A DNA stretch of 8,840 bases from Flavobacteriales bacterium (lineage in GTDB: Bacteria > Bacteroidota > Bacteroidia > Flavobacteriales_D > Crocinitomicaceae): the NCBI GenBank assembly GCA_947476515.1, contig CANJQZ010000067.1, positions 1-8,840 of the forward strand. The letters are read 5' to 3'. The translations under genes were made by a program, and so were the position numbers. The notes beneath the pieces were generated by a model, which did no database searches, was not told the origin of the DNA, and worked only from the letters and a program-made list of their open reading frames with translations. Below, one piece after another: positions 1-7,566 of the stretch (positions are counted from its first letter, which is position 1; every line of letters begins with the position of its first letter).

Positions 1-63
1 AACAACAATTCTTAAAAAAATGGATAGCAGTGTAAGTGTTAATCTAACCTTCATGCATCAAAA

Positions 64-339
64 TTAAAGTTTAATTTCAATTAATCGATTAATTGGCACC
101 CATACTCCTCCTTTTAGACAGATAAATTTTGTTCCTGCTGCCCAAATTGTTGTGTCAACCCGCTTAATTCCATCATCATCTTGAAAAATTATAGAAACTT
201 TAGAATGATGTGAATTCCCAAGTATGGTAGCGTCCTTGATTTGCGACAACAATTCAGGATGTTGCTTAGACTTCATCTCTCGCTTAAAGGTACAAGCAGT
301 GATTGCTTCTTTCTCTATCATGCATATTTCTTCTGTCAT
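64..339 (-). CDS. Small conserved hypothetical protein (91 aa), Bacteroidota type
   Basis: I recognise no named function. The protein has no signal peptide and no membrane segment, so it is probably cytoplasmic. Its N-terminal half is charged and contains Cys6 and Cys16. The C-terminal half (about residues 47-91) alternates hydrophobic and polar residues, as in a small beta fold, and contains a TTIWAAGTKFICLKGG stretch at 63-78 followed by a VPI turn. From memory, short proteins with this kind of ending (T-T-[IV]-W-A, then L-K-G/R-G-V, then I-P-I) recur as uncharacterised proteins in Bacteroidota; I could not search for them. The ATG at 339 gives 91 aa; Met7 is an alternative start. No Shine-Dalgarno sequence is well placed. 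The gene lies 73 bp downstream of tsaD on the same strand, so it may be co-transcribed with it. A sequence one base off the TAnnTTTG promoter element (minus strand, 373-366) could also serve it alone. Its last codons contain an 18-bp palindrome. Confidence 0.72.
   Translation of the reverse strand: MTEEICMIEKEAITACTFKREMKSKQHPELLSQIKDATILGNSHHSKVSIIFQDDDGIKRVDTTIWAAGTKFICLKGGVWVPINRLIEIKL
78..95. repeat. Perfect 18-bp palindrome at the 3' end of the small gene
   Basis: Bases 78-95 read CAATTAATCGATTAATTG, which equals its own reverse complement. The palindrome lies inside the coding sequence and covers codons 82-88 of the 91-aa protein. On the minus-strand transcript it could fold into a weak A-U hairpin just before the stop codon, but no U tract follows, so it is not a standard terminator. 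As DNA it could be a dimeric protein-binding site. In sequence this A+T-rich, a palindrome of this length could also arise by chance. Confidence 0.35.
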
Positions 340-412
340 AGCGCTTGAATTTGTTTCCTAATTTACAAAATTGAAATTAGAAAAACTATAAATTAAGTTA
401 AATTTTAATTTA

Positions 413-1444
413 TTATTTCCAAGCCAAGCGTGGGTCAGCTGAAATGGTAGCGCTTCCTATTATTGCTTTCCCTTCTTCGAATAAGAATTTTCCTGTAATA
501 GCAATCATTGCTGCATTATCTGTGCAATATTCGAATTTGGGTATATATACCTTTACTGCATCCTTGTCTGCCCAAGATAATAAAGCTTGTCTCAATTCTG
601 AATTTGCAGAAACTCCACCTGCTATTGCGATCTGTTTAATTCCAGTGTCTTTACTAGCTTGTTTTAATTTTGAAATTAAAATACTTACAATAGTGTATTG
701 AATGGAGGCACATAAGTCGGCTAAGTTCTTTTCAATAAAATCTTGATCTTTAATTTTTTGATCTCTTAAATAATATAAAATGGATGTTTTTAATCCGCTA
801 AAACTAAAGTCTAATCCTGCAATTTTAGGTTTCGAAAAATTATGCGCTAAAGGGTTGCCATTTTTTGCGTGTTGGTCAATAAGTGGTCCCCCGGGATAGG
901 GCAAACCCAACATCTTCGCTGCTTTGTCAAATGCTTCTCCTGCTGCATCATCAATGGTCTTTCCTAAAATAGTCATTTCACTCGCACTGTTCACCTGAAC
1001 AATTTGTGTATGTCCACCAGAAACGGTTAGACATAAAAAAGGAAATGTGGGAGCCGAATTTTGTGCATCTTCAATAAAATGAGCTAAAATATGTGCTTTC
1101 ATATGATGAACAGGAATCAAAGGAATGTCTAATGCAAGTGCAAGTGCTTTGGCAAATGAAACTCCAACAACAAGGGAACCCATTAATCCTGGCCCTTGTG
1201 TAAAGGCAATTGCGTCTATTGATGAGGCGTCAATATTAGATTTTTTTAAGGCTTCTTGGACTACTGGAACAATATTTTCTTGATGAGATCTACTGGCTAA
1301 TTCTGGTACAACTCCTCCATATAAAATATGCACATCCTGCGAAGCTACTACATTGGCAAGAATCTTGTTTCCACATAAAATGGCAGCCGAAGTGTCGTCA
1401 CAGGATGACTCAATACCTAAAACTATTGCTTGTTTAGTTTTCAA
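413..1444 (-). CDS. tsaD: tRNA N6-adenosine threonylcarbamoyltransferase TsaD (TTG start)
   Basis: TsaD (Kae1/Gcp/YgjD family) transfers the threonylcarbamoyl group from threonylcarbamoyl-AMP to A37 of tRNAs that read ANN codons, forming t6A. It works in the cytoplasm with TsaB and TsaE, using the product of TsaC; none of these partners is encoded here. The 343 residues are full length. Visible motifs are the N-terminal GIESSCDDT (10-18), the metal-binding HMKAH (His114, His118), VSGGHTQ (141-147), the AGGVSAN segment (275-281) and TDNAAM (308-313), whose Asp309 should be the third metal ligand. All expected key residues are present. The start codon is TTG at 1444-1442: no ATG occurs between it and the upstream in-frame stop (TGA at 1480-1478), and the next Met is about residue 88, beyond essential motifs. 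The TTG places MKTKQAIVLGIESS exactly where family members begin. The gene diverges from the tamB-like gene with only 20 bp between start codons. Confidence 0.97.
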   Translation of the reverse strand: MKTKQAIVLGIESSCDDTSAAILCGNKILANVVASQDVHILYGGVVPELASRSHQENIVPVVQEALKKSNIDASSIDAIAFTQGPGLMGSLVVGVSFAKALALALDIPLIPVHHMKAHILAHFIEDAQNSAPTFPFLCLTVSGGHTQIVQVNSASEMTILGKTIDDAAGEAFDKAAKMLGLPYPGGPLIDQHAKNGNPLAHNFSKPKIAGLDFSFSGLKTSILYYLRDQKIKDQDFIEKNLADLCASIQYTIVSILISKLKQASKDTGIKQIAIAGGVSANSELRQALLSWADKDAVKVYIPKFEYCTDNAAMIAITGKFLFEEGKAIIGSATISADPRLAWK

Positions 1445-1457
1445 ATGCTTAAATTTG
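1426..1457 (+). promoter_or_regulatory. Candidate Bacteroidota promoter for the tamB-accC-sucC unit
   Basis: The plus strand carries TAAATTTG at 1450-1457, an exact match to the Bacteroidota -7 consensus TAnnTTTG. Two TTG triplets upstream could be the -33 element: 1430-1432 (17-bp spacer) and 1426-1428 (21-bp spacer). Both lie within the first codons of tsaD. With the usual short distance from the -7 box, transcription would begin at about 1462-1466, at or just before the tamB ATG at 1465, giving an almost leaderless mRNA. The call rests only on consensus matching in A+T-rich DNA. Confidence 0.42.
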
Positions 1458-1464
1458 TTTAAGA

Positions 1465-4400
1465 ATGGTAAAAATAGTCAAAATTATAGGCCGAATCATT
1501 GGAATTTCCTTGGAATGGGTTTTGATTTTATTGATTCTTTTCCTTTTTGGTATTCGAAGTGAGAAATTTCAATCTTTCTTAGCCGATAGAGCAACTGACT
1601 ATCTATCTAATGAATTAAATACAACGGTGCGTGTAAGTTCAGTTGATATTATTTTCTTCGATGAATTGGCTTTAGATGGGGTCTTAATAAGAGATTTAAA
1701 ACATGATACTTTATTGAGTGTTACTTCTATTAGGGTGCATGTTGACAAAATAAAATATTGGAGAAATAAAATTAAAATAAGTGAAATTTCTGTTCAAAAT
1801 GGTTTTGCAAATGTTCACAATACCAAAAATAATCGAGATTATAATTTTCAGTTTTTGATAGATTATTTTTCAAGTGATCAACCATCAAGTAAAAATGATC
1901 CTTTTGATATTGATATTAAGACCGTTGCATTGAAAGAAATGCGCGTAAAATATCATAATTATGCTTCTCTTCCTGGAGGCTTTGGTTTCGATGTAAATCA
2001 CCTAGATATTGCGCAATTAAACTTGAAAATAGAAGATGTCCTTTATCGAAAAGCGAAAACTAGTTTACGGATTACTGAATTGAAATTAAAGGAACATGCT
2101 GCAGGTTTAAATCTAAAAAGATTTGAGGGATTATTAACCATTCATGACAATTCAGTGGTACTTAATTCAGTGAAAATTGCTTTAAATGGATCTCGGTTGG
2201 ATGCAAAAAAAATAGGTGTTTCTTGGAAAAACAGGAGGGATATTGATGATTTCTTAAATAAGGTTATTTGGGATATTCAATTAAATCCAAGTAGCGTTTT
2301 GCTTTCTGATATTGCCATTTTTGCTCCAGAAATGGAGGGAATGCGAGATAGAATTAAAATCAAAGGAAATGCTGGAAACACCCTTAATCATTTGATATTA
2401 AGGGATATCGAATTGAATTATAAACAGAACACTAAAATAATTGCAGATTTGGAATTGCCTGATTTTAGTGATTTTAGTGCTTATGATTTTAAAGAACATA
2501 TTCGTTTTGCTAAGATAGATATATCTGAATTGCAACAATTTTACTTGCCTTATCCCAATAAGCAACTTTTTTTGGGAAGTGAAGTTAGTGCGCTTGGAAC
2601 TGTTTATTTAAATAATTTTAATGCGAATGGTGTTAATGGAAAATGGTGGATTGGGAAAAGTAAAATCAGCACCTCGATTGGCGAATTGCAAATAGCTCAA
2701 ATGTATAGTATTGATCAATGGGAAGATGGTTTTAATTCTCATCCTTTTAAGTCCGATACTACAGCTTTTCAATTGCTAAATTTTGATCTTGGAAAATTAA
2801 TTGATCTTAAAGATATTGGCACTGTAAATGGTGCCATTTCTTTTAAAAACTTCACTTGGTCTAAGGGTGGTCCGGAAATAAATGAAATTAATGCACTGCT
2901 TACCAATACTGATTTGTTGGATTATAAATACTCCTTTATTAAAATAAAAAATGCTCAATTAAAAGAGGAATCTTTTAACGGAATTATTGATGTTCAAGAT
3001 AAAAACTTAGATGTATCCATCAATGGAAAAATAAATTATGGAGATTTTCCTTCCTATTCTTTTGATATGGATATAAACAAATGTTTTTTAGGTGCTTTAG
3101 GATTTACTAGTGTTCAAGAAACAAGTTTGAAAGCATCAATAACGGTAAATGCCAAAAGTTTTAATCTTTCAGAGATGTCTGGGTCTATTCAACTTAATAA
3201 TTTGAATTATAGAGAATCAGGTAGGGATTTAAAAGTACCTTATGCCAATATAATTATAGATAGAGGTAAAGCTTCTGATATGCTTGACATTGAAAGTTCT
3301 CTTGGCAATATTCATATCGATGGTAAAGTAAATCCAAGTACTGTTGGTCAAGATTTTATGTATGAATTAGCTAAAATATTTCCTACAGCAGGCGCTAATC
3401 TCTCCTTGTCAAATGCTAAAGTTCAAAATAAGTTTACTTATTCTATAGTGACCAAAGATTTATCTGCTTTTCTCCCTATATTTTTACCGGAATTGTCGAT
3501 TGAATCTGGTACTACCGTCAAGGGTTCGTTTGATTCAAAAAGGAATACCTTGGAATTAAATTTACAAGCCAATAAAATCATTTTTGACTCAATGGTATTT
3601 GAAGGGATAAATTTAGATCAAAAGGTAGATTATTCTGGTATTCTAGCAGTTTACAGTGTGAATAAGTTCAATTTTTCCGACTCTTTGTCTTTTTCGAATT
3701 TACATTTTCTAAGTCAAGGAAGTAAAGGTGATTTAGAGTCAGAACTTAGTTGGGATCCTAATTCGTCCAATTATTCTAAACTTTCATGGCAAACCTTTAT
3801 TCTTGAAAATGATCATCTGGATTTTAAATTGAAGCCTTCCTTTATTTCAATAAATGACATCAAATGGAATATCGATGATGCATCTTATATTACCTATACT
3901 TCAGAGGATATAAGTGTTCAAAAGCTTCGAATCAATAGGGGGAATCAAGTAATCTCTATTGATGGCTGTTTGTCTAAAAATGAATCTGACCAATTGCGCC
4001 TCGATCTGAGACAAATTAATTTAGAGGAACTCAGTACTATGTTAAAGCTTGATGTTAGGTTAGCAGGAAATTTTTCTGGTTTTGCAAACATTACAAATCC
4101 ATATGAAAATTTAGGCTATTCTGGAGATGCAATTGTAGAAAAATTATACATTGATGGAGAAGAGGTGGGAAATGTTGCTTTTAATTTAGATTATTTTGCT
4201 AAGCAACATCGTATTAGATTGGATGGAAATTTAGAATATAAAAATCAAAAGACTCTTGACTTTCAGGGATTTTATTATTTAGAAAGAGAAAAAGATAATT
4301 TAGAATTTGCTCTTTTATTCAAAAACACTGATCTCAAATTTACCAATGCCTTTATGGATCCAGAAGTGGTAAAGGGTATAGAAGGAAAGATTAATGGAAA

Positions 4401-6024
4401 AATAGTGGTCAAGGGTTCACCTGACCACCCTCTGCTTTCAGGAAAATTAAAGCTGCAAAATGCTGTAGCTAACATTGAATTATTAGGGGTTCGGTACACC
4501 TTAAATGGAGAAGTGGAAGTGGTTGAAGATGCTTTCTATATTAACAATCTTCCAGTTAAAGATGAAGACGGAAACACAGCGTCCTTGGTTGGTCAAATTT
4601 ATCATAAGAACTTTGATAAATGGGATTATAACATGAACTTCAATTTCGAAGACGATATCTCCAAACGAGATCCTCAAGCACCGTATAGGAATCTTCCTTT
4701 GGAGCGCTTCTTAGTAATGAAAACTACCTATAAGCAAGGCGACTATTACTACGGAAAAGCTTATGCTAGAGGAACCGCAAATATTTCTGGTTACAACAGT
4801 AAAATGGATGTAACTGTAGATGTAGAAACGAAAACAGGAACTTTAATTACTTTCCCAATGTATGGGGCGTCAGATTTAGATGAGGAGGAAAACTTTATTC
4901 AATTTGTAAGCAAAACTGATCCATTAGCAAAACTTAAAGAGAAAATCGATTTTACTGGTGTTAATCTTGATATGAAATTTAAAATTACACCAGAGGCCAA
5001 ATTGAAAATTGTGTTCAATGAGCAGTTGGGTGATGAGATTCTTGCTTATGGTTCTGGTGATATTGATTTTAAATTTGATGCCTATAATAATATGTTCTTA
5101 GAAGGAAAATATACGCTGACCAAAGGAAGTAATTATAATTTTGCCATGGGTCCCATCAAGCAAAAATTCGACATTTTAGATGGTTCAAAAATTGAATGGT
5201 CTGGAGATATTTATAATGCTAATATTGAGTTGAATACAGCTTTTACAATCAAAAAAGTAAGTATTCTAGAACTAAGTCCTGAACAGGAAGATAAATCTTT
5301 ACTCAATCAAGATATAGTTTGTCTTTTAAAATTAAGAGAAACACTTTTAAAACCTACTATTCAATTTGAAATTCAAGCACCAAAAGCACCGGAAACAGGA
5401 AAGGCTTTGATTACCAAGGTTAATGCAGAAAATGATGAATTAAATAGACAGTTCTTTTCTTTATTATTAGTAAAAAAATTCCAGCCATTAAAAGGAACGG
5501 TTTCTGCAAGTGGCTCAGCAGCGCTTGATTTGGTAGAGTCTCAAATTAATGTTCTTCTAGGACAACTATCTAAAGATTATAAGGTTAATGTAGATCTTGG
5601 AGAAAATAATGCATTAGCATCTGTTCAAAAGAACTTTTTAGATGATAGATTAATCGTAACAGGAAGTTTTGGCGTCGAAAGTGCTGCCTTAGCTGGACAA
5701 TCTAACGGGGCTTTTGTTGGAGATGTAAACCTGGAGTATTTAGTAAACAAAAACGGTACTTTTAGAGTAAATGCTTTCAATCAATCGAATAATAATACAG
5801 TAAAAGAAAATGCTGGTCCTTTTACTCAAGGTGCTGGTCTGTCCTACCACGAAGATTTTAATTCGAGTAGAGATTTTGTTCTTTGGCAATCATTTTTAGA
5901 TGTTTTTAGGCAAAAAGAAAATAAATTTGTCCAAAATAAGAAAAAGAAAAAACAAACCAAGGTACCCATGATTGGAGTTAAAGATAGTACGGTTCCTCAA
6001 GTAAAAAGTAAAGAAAGAAAATGA
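1465..6024 (+). CDS. TamB-like translocation/assembly module protein (1519 aa)
   Basis: TamB/AsmA-like proteins are anchored in the inner membrane and cross the periplasm. They are linked to outer-membrane protein assembly with TamA-type partners and to phospholipid transport to the outer membrane. Residues 11-30 form an uncleaved N-terminal membrane anchor, followed by an AsmA-like start (about 31-150). A long stretch of repeating beta-rich segments with many Asn, Asp and Gly turns follows. The TamB signature region is about 975-1046 (INGKIVVKGSPDHPLLSGKL, later DEDGN and a LVGQIYH-like turn). The conserved C-terminal TamB (DUF490) domain is about 1050-1480, with a DDRLIVTGSFGV motif near 1395-1410. 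The last 30 residues are basic, with Lys1492-1496. The length and C-terminal motifs fit Bacteroidota homologues. The ATG at 1465 is well supported: an in-frame stop lies at 1450-1452 and the next Met is far past the membrane segment. The stop codon overlaps the next gene's start by 4 bp. I do not assign tamB firmly because sequence identity to the proteobacterial protein is expected to be low. Confidence 0.92.
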   Translation: MVKIVKIIGRIIGISLEWVLILLILFLFGIRSEKFQSFLADRATDYLSNELNTTVRVSSVDIIFFDELALDGVLIRDLKHDTLLSVTSIRVHVDKIKYWRNKIKISEISVQNGFANVHNTKNNRDYNFQFLIDYFSSDQPSSKNDPFDIDIKTVALKEMRVKYHNYASLPGGFGFDVNHLDIAQLNLKIEDVLYRKAKTSLRITELKLKEHAAGLNLKRFEGLLTIHDNSVVLNSVKIALNGSRLDAKKIGVSWKNRRDIDDFLNKVIWDIQLNPSSVLLSDIAIFAPEMEGMRDRIKIKGNAGNTLNHLILRDIELNYKQNTKIIADLELPDFSDFSAYDFKEHIRFAKIDISELQQFYLPYPNKQLFLGSEVSALGTVYLNNFNANGVNGKWWIGKSKISTSIGELQIAQMYSIDQWEDGFNSHPFKSDTTAFQLLNFDLGKLIDLKDIGTVNGAISFKNFTWSKGGPEINEINALLTNTDLLDYKYSFIKIKNAQLKEESFNGIIDVQDKNLDVSINGKINYGDFPSYSFDMDINKCFLGALGFTSVQETSLKASITVNAKSFNLSEMSGSIQLNNLNYRESGRDLKVPYANIIIDRGKASDMLDIESSLGNIHIDGKVNPSTVGQDFMYELAKIFPTAGANLSLSNAKVQNKFTYSIVTKDLSAFLPIFLPELSIESGTTVKGSFDSKRNTLELNLQANKIIFDSMVFEGINLDQKVDYSGILAVYSVNKFNFSDSLSFSNLHFLSQGSKGDLESELSWDPNSSNYSKLSWQTFILENDHLDFKLKPSFISINDIKWNIDDASYITYTSEDISVQKLRINRGNQVISIDGCLSKNESDQLRLDLRQINLEELSTMLKLDVRLAGNFSGFANITNPYENLGYSGDAIVEKLYIDGEEVGNVAFNLDYFAKQHRIRLDGNLEYKNQKTLDFQGFYYLEREKDNLEFALLFKNTDLKFTNAFMDPEVVKGIEGKINGKIVVKGSPDHPLLSGKLKLQNAVANIELLGVRYTLNGEVEVVEDAFYINNLPVKDEDGNTASLVGQIYHKNFDKWDYNMNFNFEDDISKRDPQAPYRNLPLERFLVMKTTYKQGDYYYGKAYARGTANISGYNSKMDVTVDVETKTGTLITFPMYGASDLDEEENFIQFVSKTDPLAKLKEKIDFTGVNLDMKFKITPEAKLKIVFNEQLGDEILAYGSGDIDFKFDAYNNMFLEGKYTLTKGSNYNFAMGPIKQKFDILDGSKIEWSGDIYNANIELNTAFTIKKVSILELSPEQEDKSLLNQDIVCLLKLRETLLKPTIQFEIQAPKAPETGKALITKVNAENDELNRQFFSLLLVKKFQPLKGTVSASGSAALDLVESQINVLLGQLSKDYKVNVDLGENNALASVQKNFLDDRLIVTGSFGVESAALAGQSNGAFVGDVNLEYLVNKNGTFRVNAFNQSNNNTVKENAGPFTQGAGLSYHEDFNSSRDFVLWQSFLDVFRQKENKFVQNKKKKKQTKVPMIGVKDSTVPQVKSKERK
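1479..1486 (-). promoter_or_regulatory. Candidate -7 element for tsaD
   Basis: On the minus strand 1486-1479 reads TAATTTTG, an exact match to TAnnTTTG. It lies inside the first codons of the tamB-like gene and would give tsaD a leader of about 30 nt. No TTG is visible at the expected -33 distance, so this is weaker than the plus-strand candidate. If both are real, each promoter reads through the start of the opposite gene. Confidence 0.25.
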
Positions 6025-7508
6025 AAAAAGTTTTAATTGCAAATCGCGGTGAAATCGCTAGAAGGGTGATAAGAACTCTTAGAAAAATGAATATTCAAAG
6101 TGTTGCAATTTATAGTGATGCTGATCAACATGCTCCTCATGTCTTAGAAGCAGATGAAGCTGTCTATGTGGGTTCAAGTCCTTCATCTGACAGTTATTTA
6201 AAGCAAGATTTAATTTTAGAACATTGTAAGGCTTTAGGGGTAGATGGAATTCATCCTGGTTATGGTTTCTTGTCTGAAAATGCAAGTTTTGCTAGAAAAG
6301 TTAAAGCCGCTGGATTAAAATTAATTGGTCCTTCTCCTGAATCTATGGAGTTGATGGGGGATAAGTTGAGTGCCAAACAAGCAGTAAAAGCTTTTAATGT
6401 CCCTTTAGTTCCTGGAGTGGATGAGGCGATTTCTGATGTTGAGGAAGCTAAAAAAGTTGCTGCTCTTGTAGGGTATCCGATTTTAATTAAAGCTTCAGCA
6501 GGTGGAGGTGGAAAGGGGATGCGTCTCGTCGAAAATAATGAGGAATTTGAAAGTCAAATGAAATTGGCTCAAAGTGAAGCAAGATCTTCTTTTGGAGATG
6601 ATGCAGTTTTCATTGAGAAATTTGTTACCAAACCACGACACATTGAAATTCAGGTTTTTGCAGATCAATTAGGAAATGCAGTGTATCTATTCGAAAGAGA
6701 ATGTTCTATTCAACGCCGTCATCAAAAGGTTATAGAAGAAGCTCCAAGTGCAGTACTGACAGAAGCTTTGAGAAAAGAAATGGGAGAAGCAGCAGTTGCT
6801 GTTTGTAAAGCATGTAACTATGAAGGTGCAGGTACTGTTGAGTTTTTATTGGATGCTGATCTCAAATTTTATTTCTTAGAAATGAATACGAGACTTCAAG
6901 TGGAACATCCAGTAACCGAAGAAATTACAGGATTGGACTTGGTAGAATGGCAGATTCGTGTTGCTAGAGGTGAACAATTACCTAAGAAACAAGAAGAAAT
7001 AGTTTGTAATGGTCATGCCATTGAAATCCGTGTTTATGCCGAAGATTCTTTAAATGGCTTTACACCAGATATTGGAACACTAGAGCGCTATCGTATTCCT
7101 ACTGGTAAAAGTGTCCGTGTTGATGATGCTTTTGTAGAAGGTATGGAAATTCCAATTTATTATGATCCAATGATTGCTAAGTTGGTCGTTTGGGGAAAAA
7201 CCAGAAAAGATGCCATTGCAAGATGTATTGAAGCAATTGATGATTATGAGATTTCAGGTGTAAAAACTACACTTGATTTTGGAAAGTTTGTACTCAAGCA
7301 TTCTGCTTTTGTTTCAGGAGATTTTGACACCAATTTCGTTAAAGACTATTTTAGTGATCCATCGGTAATAAAAAATGCAATGGAAGAGGAACATTGGGCT
7401 TTAAATCAGGCTATTGATCAGATATGGAGTGATATTAAGGCTTTCAAAGAAAAGGAATTTGCTTCAAGGGAAATTAGTAGCTCTTGGAAAAATAAATTAC
7501 AATCTTAA
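6021..7508 (+). CDS. accC: Biotin carboxylase subunit of an acyl-CoA carboxylase (495 aa)
   Basis: This cytoplasmic ATP-grasp enzyme carboxylates the biotin of a carrier protein using ATP and bicarbonate, the first half-reaction of acyl-CoA carboxylases. The N-terminal domain begins KVLIANRGEIARR, and HPGYGFLSEN is at 78-87. The ATP-grasp domain has Lys115, Lys157 and the Gly-rich loop GGGGKGM (161-167). It also has His207 in RHIEIQV, Lys236 in QKVIEEAP, Glu274, and the catalytic run Glu287, Asn289, Arg291, Gln293, Val294, Glu295, with Arg337 in EIRVYAED. All catalytic residues are present. The protein is about 45 residues longer than E. coli AccC (449 aa), with a charged C-terminal extension (about 450-495). 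It has no biotinyl AMKM site and no carboxyltransferase domain, so both partners must be encoded elsewhere. The extension resembles the longer biotin carboxylases that serve propionyl-CoA or similar carboxylases in Bacteroidota, so the acyl-CoA substrate is open. The ATG overlaps the tamB stop codon (ATGA), suggesting translational coupling. Confidence 0.95.
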   Translation: MKKVLIANRGEIARRVIRTLRKMNIQSVAIYSDADQHAPHVLEADEAVYVGSSPSSDSYLKQDLILEHCKALGVDGIHPGYGFLSENASFARKVKAAGLKLIGPSPESMELMGDKLSAKQAVKAFNVPLVPGVDEAISDVEEAKKVAALVGYPILIKASAGGGGKGMRLVENNEEFESQMKLAQSEARSSFGDDAVFIEKFVTKPRHIEIQVFADQLGNAVYLFERECSIQRRHQKVIEEAPSAVLTEALRKEMGEAAVAVCKACNYEGAGTVEFLLDADLKFYFLEMNTRLQVEHPVTEEITGLDLVEWQIRVARGEQLPKKQEEIVCNGHAIEIRVYAEDSLNGFTPDIGTLERYRIPTGKSVRVDDAFVEGMEIPIYYDPMIAKLVVWGKTRKDAIARCIEAIDDYEISGVKTTLDFGKFVLKHSAFVSGDFDTNFVKDYFSDPSVIKNAMEEEHWALNQAIDQIWSDIKAFKEKEFASREISSSWKNKLQS

Positions 7509-7566
7509 AATAAAAAAGCGGGCAACTTACAAAATTAAATTACTTTTACGCAGCAAATTTTGAACT

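Noticed and set aside
2..67. Plus-strand reading frames open at the left edge (one ending at 65-67, another at 33-35) that could be the tail of a gene entering the window
   Set aside because: Both are too short to judge, two frames compete, and neither resembles a known C-terminus.
358..380. Inverted repeat CTAATTT / AAATTAG with a 9-base loop between the small gene and tsaD
   Set aside because: Arms of almost only A and T, with no G+C-rich stem or T tract; likely chance in this composition, not a terminator.
444..701. Open frame on the plus strand antisense to tsaD
   Set aside because: It lies entirely opposite clear tsaD coding sequence and its translation resembles no protein family.
1353..1562. 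Open frame on the plus strand spanning the tsaD-tamB junction
   Set aside because: It overlaps two well-supported genes in other frames and has no recognisable domain.
4275..4499. Minus-strand open frame within the tamB-like gene
   Set aside because: It is a shadow of the long plus-strand gene, with no supporting features.
6079..6285. Minus-strand open frame within accC
   Set aside because: His- and Leu-rich translation typical of an antisense shadow; accC is certain here.
7509..7566. Possible promoter or terminator between accC and sucC
   Set aside because: Only -7-like sequences one base off consensus, no -33 TTG at the right distance, and no hairpin.
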